Of a stretch of 64,000 nucleotides of DNA, positions 29,112 through 38,694 are shown piece by piece. Source of the DNA: Terriglobia bacterium (GTDB taxonomy: Bacteria; Acidobacteriota; Terriglobia; Acidiferrales; UBA7541); NCBI GenBank assembly GCA_020073485.1, contig JAIQFB010000001.1, positions 248,001 to 312,000 of the forward strand, written 5' to 3'. Position 1 is the first letter of the stretch, and every line of letters begins with the position of its first letter. The notes under the pieces were generated by a model. It searched no databases. It was not told the origin of the DNA and saw nothing but the letters and a program-made list of their open reading frames with translations. The translations under genes and the position numbers were made by a program.

Positions 29112-31355
29112 ATGTCTTCGCTGGAAAAGCCGGCAGGATTGTCTTCGCTGGTCGGGGTTGGCGGCAGGACCGAGCGCACGACCCGCGCGCTACAGTCGCG
29201 GTTTATCGAGCTGGTCGAAAAGGTCCGCCAGACGCGCCCTGCAAGCGATATTGAGCTGCTGCGGCGCGCATTCGATTTCGCCGCCGAGCAGCACCGCACG
29301 CAGTTGCGCAAGTCCGGCGACCCCTACCTGTCCCATCCCCTGGAAGTCGCGCACATCCTGGCGGACATGAAGCTGGACATCACCACGCTGTGCGCCGCGC
29401 TGCTGCATGACGTGGTCGAGGACACGCGCATCTCCACGCAGCGCATCGCCGAACGGTTCGGGCCGGACATCGCCCGCCTGGTCGAAGGCGTCACGAAAAT
29501 CAATCGCCTGGATCTGCTCGCTCCCGAGGCCCGCCAAGCTGAAAACGTCCGCAAGATGCTGCTGGCCATGGTCAATGATGTCCGCGTGGTGGTCGTGAAG
29601 CTGGCTGACCGGCTGCACAACATGCGCACGCTGGGCTTCCTTGCGCCGGAAAAACAGCAGCGCATCGCGCGCGAAACGCTCGATATCTACGCGCCCATCG
29701 CGCATCGACTGGGAATGGGCTTGATCCGCGGCGAACTCGAGGATCTCGCCTTCAGCTACCTCGAGCCCGAAGCCTTCCAGGAACTGCAGAGAACCGTCGT
29801 CTCCAAGCGCAAGGAATTTGAAACTTTTCTCACCGAGTTGCAGGACACCATTCGCAAGCAGCTCGCCGAAAACGGCATCACCGCCGAAGTTGACGGCCGC
29901 GTCAAGCGGCTCTACTCCATCCACCAGAAGAGTCTCCGCCAGCACCGCACCATCGACCAGATTTACGACCTGCTGGCCGTGCGCGTGATTACGGACACCA
30001 TCCGCAACTGCTACGCGGCGCTCGGCGTAATCCATCAGGTCTGGCGCCCGGTTCCCGGCCGGTTTAAGGATTACATCGCCATGCCGCGCCCGAACCTGTA
30101 CCAGTCGCTGCATACCACGGTGATTCACGCGGGGCAGACGTTTGAGGTGCAGATCCGCACGCAGGAAATGCACCGCATCGCCGAGCAGGGCGTTGCCGCG
30201 CACTGGAGATACAAGGACGGCAAGGATGTTTCCGACGCCGACGACCAGCGCATTTTGTGGATGCGCCAGCTGATCGAGTGGGTCAAGGAAATGCAGGAAC
30301 CTTCCGAGTTCATGTCCACGCTGAAGGTGGATCTGTACCCCGAGGAAGTGTACGCATTTACTCCGAAGGGCAAAGTGCTGGCGCTGCCTAGGGGCGCGAC
30401 GCCCGTGGATTTCGCCTATGCCGTGCACACCGAAGTCGGCAACCAGTGCATCGGCGCGAAAGTGAACGGACAAATCGTGCCGCTGCGCCATCGCCTCACC
30501 AACGGCGACGTCGTTGAGGTGCTGACGCAGAAGGGCCATGTCCCCAGCCGCGACTGGCTGAATTTCGTGCGCACTTCCCGCGCCCGCAGCAAAATTCGCC
30601 ACCACATCAACTTCATCGAGCGCAGCCAGGCCACCGAAGTCGGGCGGCGTCTGCTGGAACGCGAAGCGCGCCAAGCCGGGCGCAGCCTCAAGAAAATTCC
30701 AGAGGCCGACCTGCTGCGCGTCGCCGGTGAATACGGATGCGCGAAGCTGGAGGATCTGTTCGCCGACCTAGGGTACGGAAAATTTTCCGCGCGGCAGATT
30801 ATTTCCAATGCCCTGGGCGAGGCGGTTGCGCCCGCAAAACCAGAAGGTCCGGTGGAGGAATCTGCCGCCAGCCTGGTGTCGACCGTCAAGCGCATGCTGC
30901 GCGTGGGCGAATCCACGCTGCAGGTCGGTGGCCAGGACGACCTGATGGTTTTCCGCGCCAAGTGCTGCAACCCGATTCCCGGGGATGAGATCGTGGGCTA
31001 CGTGACGCGCGGTCGCGGTGTCGCCGTGCACTCGAAATCCTGCCCCAACGTGCAGAATTTGTTGTACCAGGTCGAGCGGCGCATCGACGTCGAGTGGGGC
31101 GGCGCCGCCGGGGCCATCTATCCTGTTACGTTGTTGATTCGCGCGCAGGACCGGCCCGGCATGCTTGCCGACATCACCAGCGTCATCAGCGAAACCGGCT
31201 CGAACATCCGCACCCTGGGCAGCCATCCCGATAATCTGCACGCCCGCATCGACCTCACGCTGGAAATCACCGACCGCAAACAACTCGAACGCATCATCGC
31301 CAATATCAGAAAAATTTCCGGCGTGTTCGGCGTCGAGCGCCTCTACAAGGTCTGA
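29112..31355 (+). CDS. rel: Bifunctional (p)ppGpp synthetase/hydrolase Rel
   Basis: Controls the stringent response by making and breaking ppGpp. The 747-residue protein has the HD hydrolase domain (HDVVEDT with H99-D100), a synthetase domain with RVITDTIRNCYAALG and RFKDYIAMPRPNLYQSLH, a TGS domain (VYAFTPKGKVLALPRGATP) and a C-terminal ACT domain (RPGMLADITSVISETGSNI). The RxKD motif in the synthetase part is that of bifunctional Rel/SpoT enzymes, not of RelA, and the HD box is intact. The ATG start has only a weak GAAAG upstream. Confidence 0.96.
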   Translation: MSSLEKPAGLSSLVGVGGRTERTTRALQSRFIELVEKVRQTRPASDIELLRRAFDFAAEQHRTQLRKSGDPYLSHPLEVAHILADMKLDITTLCAALLHDVVEDTRISTQRIAERFGPDIARLVEGVTKINRLDLLAPEARQAENVRKMLLAMVNDVRVVVVKLADRLHNMRTLGFLAPEKQQRIARETLDIYAPIAHRLGMGLIRGELEDLAFSYLEPEAFQELQRTVVSKRKEFETFLTELQDTIRKQLAENGITAEVDGRVKRLYSIHQKSLRQHRTIDQIYDLLAVRVITDTIRNCYAALGVIHQVWRPVPGRFKDYIAMPRPNLYQSLHTTVIHAGQTFEVQIRTQEMHRIAEQGVAAHWRYKDGKDVSDADDQRILWMRQLIEWVKEMQEPSEFMSTLKVDLYPEEVYAFTPKGKVLALPRGATPVDFAYAVHTEVGNQCIGAKVNGQIVPLRHRLTNGDVVEVLTQKGHVPSRDWLNFVRTSRARSKIRHHINFIERSQATEVGRRLLEREARQAGRSLKKIPEADLLRVAGEYGCAKLEDLFADLGYGKFSARQIISNALGEAVAPAKPEGPVEESAASLVSTVKRMLRVGESTLQVGGQDDLMVFRAKCCNPIPGDEIVGYVTRGRGVAVHSKSCPNVQNLLYQVERRIDVEWGGAAGAIYPVTLLIRAQDRPGMLADITSVISETGSNIRTLGSHPDNLHARIDLTLEITDRKQLERIIANIRKISGVFGVERLYKV

Positions 31356-31429
31356 GCGCCATCCTCCTCCCGTTAATCTTCGAGGCACACGCCGATTCCG
31401 CCGCACGCTTCCTCGGCTACAATTAAACA

Positions 31430-32068
31430 ATGCCCTCTCCCGGCCCAACGCGTTTGCGCCGCAGCGTGCCGCTTGGATCGCTGCTCGCCCTTCTCTCGTT
31501 GCTATCCGCCTGCAAGCCGGCGCAAAAGCCGGACACCACGCAGCAGGATCAGATGCAGATGTGGCTCGACAACGTTCCGGAGCTGAAATCCCTGAACGTT
31601 TCCAACGCCGAAATCGCCGAGCTCCAAAAAGTGCATGAAGCCGGCCTTACCGACCCTTCCGCCGTCTCCCTGATCAAGCTGGCGCGCGACCGCCAAAAAC
31701 CGTTTACAGACGGACAGCCGATCGCGGATTTGCTGTCGGCGGGTTCCTCCGAACAGACTGTTCTGGAACTGGCACGGATGAACCAGTTGGGATTGTGGGC
31801 AGGCGAGGCGCGCGTGCTTCGTCTGGCGGGGCTCTCCGACAGAACGATTCTCGCGGTCGCGAGCCGCCGCTCGAAAGGGTTGCCCGTGCTTTCCGGAGAG
31901 ACGCTCGGCAAGTTGAAAAATGCCGGTTTGAGCGACACGGCGATCCTGGACATGGTCCAAAAGGGAACCTCCGAGAAAGACGCTTCCGCCTATATCTCGG
32001 AACGCGAACGCGCCGCCGGCGGCCACCATTTTGTCTACCAGGGACACGGCCGCAAAAAACTGGGATGA
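31430..32068 (+). CDS. Lipoprotein of unknown function
   Basis: The 212-residue protein begins with a lipoprotein signal (LLALLSLLSAC, lipid cysteine at about 28). Helical sequence follows with repeated short units such as LNVSNAEIAELQKVHEAGL and LKNAGLSDTAILDMVQKG, which resemble each other and may form repeats. No family recognised. It lies 74 bases after rel; the def gene follows. Confidence 0.7.
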   Translation: MPSPGPTRLRRSVPLGSLLALLSLLSACKPAQKPDTTQQDQMQMWLDNVPELKSLNVSNAEIAELQKVHEAGLTDPSAVSLIKLARDRQKPFTDGQPIADLLSAGSSEQTVLELARMNQLGLWAGEARVLRLAGLSDRTILAVASRRSKGLPVLSGETLGKLKNAGLSDTAILDMVQKGTSEKDASAYISERERAAGGHHFVYQGHGRKKLG

Positions 32069-32168
32069 TCGCGAAATTGGAGTACGCCCTGAAATTCCCC
32101 GCAATCGCCTCCCTAACCAGAAAAAGCAAATTCCCAAAGCGCGCCCTCGCGCGGAAATCGAGCCCCCG

Positions 32169-32765
32169 TTGAAATTGGAAATCGTGCAGGCGGGAAATTC
32201 GGTCCTACGGCAACTTGCACGTCCCCTGAGCCTCGCGGAAATCGCCGGCAAGGAAATTCAGAATTTAATCGAGGCCATGCGCGCCTGCATGCGGGAAGCG
32301 CCCGGCGTGGGGCTTGCGGCCCCGCAAGTGGGATTGCCGCTGCAACTTGCGGTTATCGAGGACCGTGAGGAATATCTGAAGGATGCCGCGACCGAGTATC
32401 TCCGGGAACGCGAGCGACGCCCCGTGCCGTTTCACGCCATCATCAATCCGGCGCTCACGGAAATGGATGATGACAAGGTTGAATTTTTCGAGGGCTGCCT
32501 GAGCCTGACGGGCTTTTCGGCCCTGGTGCCGCGCGCGCGCCGCGTGCGCGTGGAATGCCTGGACGAGCAGGGCAGGAAAAAAACGATCGAGGCGTCGGGA
32601 TGGTACGCGCGAATTCTGCAGCATGAAATCGATCACTTGCACGGAGGCTTGTACATTGATCGCATGCATACGAGGACATTTACGTCGGCCGGTAATTGGA
32701 CCGAGTTCTGGAAATCCAAGCCGATTAGCGAGATCCGCAAAACGCTCGATATAGGTTCTGTTTAG
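32169..32765 (+). CDS. def: Peptide deformylase
   Basis: Removes the formyl group from new N-termini. The three motifs are GVGLAAPQ at 46-53, EGCLS with C110, and HEIDH at 152-156, giving a Cys-His-His metal site. The start is uncertain: the TTG at 32169 gives a 198-residue enzyme of normal length, while another TTG at 32031 would add 46 residues that look non-coding and overlap the lipoprotein gene. Neither has a clear ribosome-binding site. Confidence 0.9.
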   Translation: MKLEIVQAGNSVLRQLARPLSLAEIAGKEIQNLIEAMRACMREAPGVGLAAPQVGLPLQLAVIEDREEYLKDAATEYLRERERRPVPFHAIINPALTEMDDDKVEFFEGCLSLTGFSALVPRARRVRVECLDEQGRKKTIEASGWYARILQHEIDHLHGGLYIDRMHTRTFTSAGNWTEFWKSKPISEIRKTLDIGSV

Positions 32766-32891
32766 GCGGACAAAATTGATCCCTCCCTTCGCTCGGAGTG
32801 ACGACTCTTAGGGTTTTTCCGCGGATGTATTGCCATCCGTTTCACAGTACTTTTTGACCCGCGCTGCCAGCCCCGGTAGAATCATTTCACC

Positions 32892-34439
32892 TTGACCGGG
32901 GCAACGCGGCTTCGGGCTTTTTTTTCGACGGGCTCCAGACGGAGCCTGCTTCCACTCAGTTTATGCGCGTGGGGATTTCTTGCGGCGGGCTGTACGCAGC
33001 CGCTCGGCCCAGGCTTCCATTTTGCCGGCCGCCAGACGGAAATTCGTCCCATCGCAGGGGCGCCCGGCACGCTTCACGTCCGCGTCGTCGATCACCTCAA
33101 TAATGCCGGAAACCGTAAGCTTTCATCGCTGGAGGTACGCTTGCCGGACGGGCCGGCCTTCGGAACACAAAATCTGCGTGTCTCCGTCGAAGGCAAGGAA
33201 ATTCTGCCGGAACACAGCTCGATCGTCGACCCTCGGATGATGCGCGCGGCATTCGATCCCATCTGGGAACAAAAACAGCGGAGCTTGATCGTTACCGAAT
33301 GGGACATGGCTCCGAAATCTTCGGCCCGCGGATCCGTTGCCGCCACTGCCGAGGGATTTTACATCGCCGATGAAACCGCCCTGCCTATCTGGCAAACACC
33401 CGCCGGCATTTTTTCCGTCGGCGCATCCGATCCGGAACGCGAATTATTGACAGTGCTTGCCCCGGCGGATTTTCGCATTCTCGCTCCGGGCAAGGCCTTG
33501 AAGCGTGCGAAAGGGGCGGCGGGAAACATGGTGTCCCAGGGCTTTCGCATCCGGCCGGACAAGGATTTTTTGCCCTACGTAATCGCCGGACGCTATCAGG
33601 AATTGGTGATCAGGGAGCGGGAAGGCGCGGTGAGTTTTTGGACGTTCCGGCCCGTCGATCCGCAAGCCGCCAATACGGCGGCCGCGCGACTGGCTTCCTC
33701 CATGCACGCGCTGTCGGATTACTTTGGTCCCCTGCCGAATGGAAAAGCCGCGGTTCACATTGTTGAATCCCCGGGCGATCTGCCTATAGAATTCGGAAGT
33801 TTGGAAAGCGTTCCACCCGAGGGGCTCCCCGCGCCGTCCCAGGCCCCCGGCGCGATCGCGGACCCTGCCTATGGCGGAAATTCGTTTCCGGCGGGAGCGC
33901 TGCTCGATTCGCGCGCCGTGGCGCAAGGAGTCGCCGACGAAAACGTGCTGCAACTCGCGGAATACGAGTTGGCGCGAACCTGGTTCGGCTGGCGCGTCCG
34001 GCCGACTCCGGAAGCGCAGATTCTGATGGGCCGCGGAGTGGGCCTGTTTGGGCTGGTCGTTGCCGCGGAATCTCGTGGGCCGGACCAGCGCCGGGCCATG
34101 ATCGTGTCGCTGCTCGAGCGTTACGACCGGGCGCGGGCGGTCGCACCCGACAGGCGATTGATGGAGCCGCCCTTCGGATATTCGCGGGCCGAGCGCATTT
34201 CCACCGGCTATCGCGGGGCATTGCTTCTTGTTGCACTCGAGGACCTTTGCGGCCATGATGCGTTGCGCGAGGCCTTCCGGCAGATCGTTCGTTCCCGCGC
34301 GGGGGAGGAAGCGGGATACGAAGAATTGCGCGCCGCCGCCGAATCGGCATCGGGGCGCGACCTTGCCGAATTTTTTCGTCGCTGGCTGAATCAGCCCGGC
34401 GTCCCGGAGGAGCTTCGCGGCCGTTATGCCCAGCTGTGA
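32892..34439 (+). CDS. Lipoprotein related to M1-family aminopeptidases, zinc site lost
   Basis: The 515-residue protein starts at a TTG and has a lipoprotein signal (LCAWGFLAAGC). The order of elements (all-beta N-terminal half, then ENVLQLAEYELARTWFG, then a helical C-terminal part) follows the M1 gluzincin fold. Where M1 enzymes carry HEXXH followed by QWFG or QWWG, this protein has Y358-E-L-A-R362 then TWFG, so both zinc histidines are missing. It is probably a non-catalytic binding or chaperone-like relative. The M1 assignment rests on this pattern alone. ridA follows with a 50-base gap. Confidence 0.7.
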   Translation: MTGATRLRAFFSTGSRRSLLPLSLCAWGFLAAGCTQPLGPGFHFAGRQTEIRPIAGAPGTLHVRVVDHLNNAGNRKLSSLEVRLPDGPAFGTQNLRVSVEGKEILPEHSSIVDPRMMRAAFDPIWEQKQRSLIVTEWDMAPKSSARGSVAATAEGFYIADETALPIWQTPAGIFSVGASDPERELLTVLAPADFRILAPGKALKRAKGAAGNMVSQGFRIRPDKDFLPYVIAGRYQELVIREREGAVSFWTFRPVDPQAANTAAARLASSMHALSDYFGPLPNGKAAVHIVESPGDLPIEFGSLESVPPEGLPAPSQAPGAIADPAYGGNSFPAGALLDSRAVAQGVADENVLQLAEYELARTWFGWRVRPTPEAQILMGRGVGLFGLVVAAESRGPDQRRAMIVSLLERYDRARAVAPDRRLMEPPFGYSRAERISTGYRGALLLVALEDLCGHDALREAFRQIVRSRAGEEAGYEELRAAAESASGRDLAEFFRRWLNQPGVPEELRGRYAQL

Positions 34440-34489
34440 ATACGGGCGTCTTTCAAAAAATCATCGGACAAACACACCAGGAGGATTGC

Positions 34490-34867
34490 ATGATCGATAC
34501 GGTCGCCACCGACAAGGGACCCAAAGCCATAGGGCCATATTCGCAGGCCGTGCGGGCAAATGGATTCGTTTTTCTTTCGGGCCAGATTGCTCTCGATCCC
34601 AAGACGCAGCAGATTGTCGAAGGCGGCATCTCGTACCAGACCGAGCGCGTGTTCGAAAATCTGAAGGCCATTCTGGAGGCCGCGGGATCTTCCCTGAATC
34701 AGGTGGTCAAGACCACCGTGTTCCTCGCGGACATGACCGAATTCGGCGCCATGAATGAAGTGTATTCCCGCTATTTTGTCAACAACCCTCCCGCGCGCTC
34801 GACCATCGAAGCGTCGCGCCTCCCGCGCAACGTTCGCGTCGAAATTGACCTGATCGCCCTGCTTTGA
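34490..34867 (+). CDS. ridA: RidA-family reactive intermediate/imine deaminase
   Basis: Hydrolyses 2-aminoacrylate and related enamines released by PLP enzymes. The 125-residue protein has the expected IGPYSQAV start region, VFENLKAILEAAGSS, and PPARSTIEASRLPRN with the catalytic arginine. The ATG at 34490 follows AGGAGG closely; an upstream ATG at 34436 overlapping the previous stop is less likely. Confidence 0.94.
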   Translation: MIDTVATDKGPKAIGPYSQAVRANGFVFLSGQIALDPKTQQIVEGGISYQTERVFENLKAILEAAGSSLNQVVKTTVFLADMTEFGAMNEVYSRYFVNNPPARSTIEASRLPRNVRVEIDLIALL

Positions 34868-34891
34868 CTATGTTAGGTTCAGCCGCCGCGG

Positions 34892-34905
34892 TCCGCCGCG
34901 GCGGA
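34892..34905. repeat. Palindrome family D, second copy
   Basis: TCCGCCGCGGCGGA, a 14-base perfect palindrome after ridA, preceded by another GCCGCCGCGG. It is the same core as at 21145 and 48950. Confidence 0.65.
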
Positions 34906-35044
34906 TGCCCTTGCGGCCGGACCATCGACCGGCCGCATCTGGATTTGCATCTTCATTCCCCGTGGTTTTAGTTTGGAAAGCGCGAATCTTGGGGTAGATT
35001 GGTAGTAGTAGCTACCTTAGCCTAACCCGTGGGGGAGGCTCGTC

Positions 35045-36613
35045 GTGTCCTTTCAAGAGAAGATGCAATCGCCAGCGCCCGACAGGACTTCCGCGTCTGT
35101 CTTCTTCTCTGCCTGGAGGAGGTTCTGGGCCGGAATTTTTCACGCCCATTCCTCGGCCGTCCGCCAGGAACACCTTTCCCTGAGCCAGGACTTTCCCAAG
35201 CAAGACTGCACTCCCGAGCTGCGCGGACTGCTCGACATGCTGCAATCTATCCGCAAACGAATCCTGGCTAATAATTTTCTGGGGGGATGGACGGCTTGGT
35301 CGATCTGGATTCTGATTGGCCTGATCGTGGTCCTGGCGATCAGCCCGAAGTTGGCGTTCGCCATGATCCTGGCGGCATTCCTGGCTGCGGCTGGGGCCGG
35401 CGTGATTTTGCTTTGGACCTGGCGCACGCGCCTTTCCACCTATCAAACCGCGTGCCGGCTCGATTCCGCCGCCAGCCTGCAGGACCGCGTATCCACGGCC
35501 ATTTACCTGGGCGACACGAAGAATCCCGACACGATGATCGAGCGGCAGCGCGGAGATGCCTTGGCGCGAATTGCAAAACTGGACCCACGGGGATTATTTC
35601 CACTGCAGGCTCCTGTCACCGCGCGCCGCGCCGCGGCGCTTGTTCTGGTGGTGGCCGCGCTCTACGCCTACCGTCTGCACCACAAGCCCCCCCTGGTGGC
35701 GCTGCTGCAATCCACGGCGCGGTCGCCGCTGGTCCAATCCATCATTTCTCCCCTGGTGAATGCCATGGAGAAGGACCTGCAAAGAACTCTTGCGCTGGTC
35801 TCATCCAAGCCGGATGTGCTTTCCGACGAAACACGACAGGGCGATGCCGCGCTCTCCAGTGACGATCTATGGCAATCCAACAATGAAAAGGGAGCCGACG
35901 CGAAGGAAGGACAGCAGGAAGCGCTCGAAACCGCCGACGGAGCATCGCCGCAGGACCAGATGCAGCCTCCCAACGATCAAAATGCTCCATCCTCGCAATC
36001 CGAGCAAGAGGGAATGGACAGCCCGCAAGCCAAGGACGGCAAGAATTCAAGCGACAGCGGCGGAAATAATTCCCAGAAGAAATCCAGCGGGCAGGGCTCG
36101 CAAAACTCCAAGGAATCGCTGAGCCAGTCGCTGATGCAGGCCCTGAAAAACATGATGTCGAATTCGCCGAACCAGAAATCGAACGACAACGGAAGCAAGC
36201 AGTCGCAGCCGAACACGCAAGGCGCTCCGCAATCGGGAGATTCCCATCAGCCCGGGAATTCCGAAAGCGACAAAAAGGGTGATTCGCGGGGCAGTTCCGA
36301 TGCCAAACAGAAGGCTACACAAAGCGCCAGCAACGGCGCCGGAAGCCAGCAAGGCTTGAAGGACCTGCGCAAGGAACTGGATGCCCATCCGGTCAACGCC
36401 GTGCCCGATCGCGTGGCGCTGGAGGCCAGCGGCTTCAAGGACCAGACGCGCATGCGGGTCGATACCGAAACCGGCGCGGCGCAAATGGCCCTGCGCGACG
36501 CCTCGCCTCAGGCCCAGGCCGTTATTAACGGCGCGGAACAAGAAAATATTCCCCCGCGCTACCGCTTGTACGTGCAGCGCTATTTTGAACACGCCGACAA
36601 GGCCAGGCCGTAA
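35045..36613 (+). CDS. Membrane protein with long Gln/Ser/Asn-rich tail, first gene of the MoxR/VWA operon
   Basis: I do not recognise a named family. The 522-residue protein has two adjacent helices (about 83-125), a third near 190-207, a low-complexity region (about 270-430) of Q, S, N, K and D, and a compact conserved-looking C-terminus (KDLRKELDAHPVNAVPDR...PPRYRLYVQRYFEHADK). The GTG start has GGGGGAGG upstream. Its place at the head of a MoxR-DUF58-VWA operon suggests a structural or assembly role in that membrane complex, like the accessory proteins of Bat operons. Confidence 0.75.
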   Translation: MSFQEKMQSPAPDRTSASVFFSAWRRFWAGIFHAHSSAVRQEHLSLSQDFPKQDCTPELRGLLDMLQSIRKRILANNFLGGWTAWSIWILIGLIVVLAISPKLAFAMILAAFLAAAGAGVILLWTWRTRLSTYQTACRLDSAASLQDRVSTAIYLGDTKNPDTMIERQRGDALARIAKLDPRGLFPLQAPVTARRAAALVLVVAALYAYRLHHKPPLVALLQSTARSPLVQSIISPLVNAMEKDLQRTLALVSSKPDVLSDETRQGDAALSSDDLWQSNNEKGADAKEGQQEALETADGASPQDQMQPPNDQNAPSSQSEQEGMDSPQAKDGKNSSDSGGNNSQKKSSGQGSQNSKESLSQSLMQALKNMMSNSPNQKSNDNGSKQSQPNTQGAPQSGDSHQPGNSESDKKGDSRGSSDAKQKATQSASNGAGSQQGLKDLRKELDAHPVNAVPDRVALEASGFKDQTRMRVDTETGAAQMALRDASPQAQAVINGAEQENIPPRYRLYVQRYFEHADKARP

Positions 36614-36698
36614 TCCGGATCGCCGGGAAAAGTTGCCGGGAAAAGTCAGCGGAAAAAGATATTTGAAAAATCAGGACGCGGAACCCAAGGATGGATTC

Positions 36699-37718
36699 AT
36701 GACCAGTTCGGTGGGAACACAAGGCCCCATGAGCGACCAGCCCCTGGGCCAGCAGGCGGAATTTCTTGCCGAAAAAATAGGCGAGGTCCGCCGCGAGATT
36801 TCCAAGGCGATTGTCGGACAGACGGAAGTGGTCGACGGAGTACTGATCGCGCTGCTGGCGGGCGGACACGTGCTTCTCGAAGGCGCACCGGGCCTGGGAA
36901 AAACCATGCTAGTCCGCACGCTCGCGCAAGCCGTGGCCCTGAAATATTCGCGCATTCAGTTCACGCCGGATTTGATGCCCGCCGACGTTATCGGTACCTC
37001 CGTGGTGCAGGAAAACGGGGAAGGCAGAAAATCGCTGGGATTTCAGCCCGGCCCGATATTCGCAAATCTCCTGCTGGCCGATGAAATCAACCGCGCCACG
37101 CCGAAAACGCAATCGGCGCTGCTCGAGGCCATGCAGGAGAAGCAAGTCACCGTGGCGCACACCTCGCACCAGCTTGAGGAGCCCTTTTTCGTGATGGCGA
37201 CGCAAAACCCGCTCGAAATGGAGGGGACCTACCCGCTTCCCGAGGCGCAGCTCGACAGGTTTTTATTTAAACTGCGTGTGCCGTTTCCGGGGCGCGAGGA
37301 ATTGCACGACATTCTGGACCGCACCACGCAGAGCTCGACGGTCACGGTGCGGCCGGTGGTGAACGGCCCGCAAATTCTGGAAATGCGGCAGGTGGTGCGC
37401 ATGGTGCCGCTGGCGCCGCACGTCCAGGAATACGTGGTGAAGCTCACGCTGGCCACGCATCCCGAGGGCCGGGAAAATATTCTGGCGAGCAAATATATCC
37501 GCTACGGCAGTTCGCCGCGCGGCGCGCAGACCTTGATCCTTGGCGGCAAGGTGCGCGCCCTGCTCGACGGGCGCTACAACGTCAGCCTCGAGGACATTCG
37601 CGCCCTGCTGCTGCCCGCGCTCCGCCACCGCATCATCCTGAACTTCGAAGCCCAGGCGGATGGCCGTACGCCCGACGATCTGCTCGAGGAGATCGCCGGC
37701 AAGATCACTTCAAACTGA
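36699..37718 (+). CDS. MoxR-family AAA+ ATPase
   Basis: A chaperone-like AAA+ ATPase that works with VWA-domain proteins. The 339-residue protein has Walker A EGAPGLGKT, Walker B LLADEINRA, sensor-1 VMATQNPLEMEGTYPLPEA and the MoxR C-terminal lid. The ATG at 36699 follows AAGGA; an in-frame ATG at 36729 is possible. The frame extends upstream into the previous gene without support. DUF58 and VWA genes follow directly. Confidence 0.93.
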   Translation: MTSSVGTQGPMSDQPLGQQAEFLAEKIGEVRREISKAIVGQTEVVDGVLIALLAGGHVLLEGAPGLGKTMLVRTLAQAVALKYSRIQFTPDLMPADVIGTSVVQENGEGRKSLGFQPGPIFANLLLADEINRATPKTQSALLEAMQEKQVTVAHTSHQLEEPFFVMATQNPLEMEGTYPLPEAQLDRFLFKLRVPFPGREELHDILDRTTQSSTVTVRPVVNGPQILEMRQVVRMVPLAPHVQEYVVKLTLATHPEGRENILASKYIRYGSSPRGAQTLILGGKVRALLDGRYNVSLEDIRALLLPALRHRIILNFEAQADGRTPDDLLEEIAGKITSN

Positions 37719-37803
37719 CGATCGAATGTCCAGGGGGGGCTGCGGCATGGCGCACTGAGGCGCCGGGCCGTGGGAAAGTTTTTTTCGTTTTCACAAAATA
37801 GCC

Positions 37804-38694
37804 ATGAGTTCGCCACTGCTGCTGGATCGCGAATTTCTGAAAACGCTCGAACAGGTCACGCTTTTGTGCCGCGCCAACCTGGCCGGCGCGGTGGGCCCCG
37901 AGCACCGTTCCCGCACGCGCGGGCCCGGAATGGAGTTCGCCGATTACCGCCGCTACAGCTTTGGCGACGACCCGCGTTCCCTGGACTGGAGCGCCTACCT
38001 CCGCCTCGGAAAACTGTTCCTGAAAATTTACGAAACCGAGCAGCATATTCCCGTGCGCATCCTGCTGGATCGCAGCGAATCCATGGACTGCGAAACTTCC
38101 GGGGAATCGAAATTCATCTACGCGCAGCGGCTCGCGGCCACGTTCGCGTACCTCGCGCTCTTGCACCTGGACACCGCGGCCGTGATTCCCTTTGCCGCGC
38201 GCCTCCACAAGCCGCTGATTGTCTCCGGTGGGCGCGACCGCTTGTGGCCCGTGCTCGAATTTCTCGGCGAACAGAGTTGCGGCGGCGGCACCGACCTGTT
38301 CGGGGCGGTCAAGGAATTCATGGGCGCATTTTCATCCCGCGGAATCGTCATCCTGATCTCCGATTTCTTCGACGAGCAGGGCTGCGAGCGCGCCGTCGAG
38401 ATGCTGCGTTCGGCGGGCCACGATTTCGTGCTGCTGCAGGTGCACAGCGCCGAAGAGCAGCGGCCTACGGCGTCCGGCGAGCTGATTCTGGAAGACGTGG
38501 AAACGCACGCGCAGCGCACCGTGGAATGCTCGCCGCAAAATACGGCGCTCTATGAGCAAAGGTTCCTGGAATTTTCCTCGCGCTTGCGGCGCCTGGCATT
38601 GCGCAATGGCGGTCGCTACGCCCGCGCCCTCACCAGCGTCTCCTACCAGGAATTCGTTCTGCGCGGCCTGCGCAGCGGGCAGGTGCTGGCATGA
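37804..38694 (+). CDS. DUF58-domain protein (VWA-like)
   Basis: The 296-residue protein has the DUF58 signature EFADYRRYSFGDDPRSLDW and a metal-site-like LLDRSESMD. It is the usual partner of MoxR ATPases. No membrane helix is apparent. Its last 4 bases (ATGA) overlap the next start, indicating translational coupling. Confidence 0.92.
   Translation: MSSPLLLDREFLKTLEQVTLLCRANLAGAVGPEHRSRTRGPGMEFADYRRYSFGDDPRSLDWSAYLRLGKLFLKIYETEQHIPVRILLDRSESMDCETSGESKFIYAQRLAATFAYLALLHLDTAAVIPFAARLHKPLIVSGGRDRLWPVLEFLGEQSCGGGTDLFGAVKEFMGAFSSRGIVILISDFFDEQGCERAVEMLRSAGHDFVLLQVHSAEEQRPTASGELILEDVETHAQRTVECSPQNTALYEQRFLEFSSRLRRLALRNGGRYARALTSVSYQEFVLRGLRSGQVLA

Noticed and set aside
29190-30674. 494-codon open frame opposite rel
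   Set aside because: Antisense shadow; rel is certain on the plus strand.
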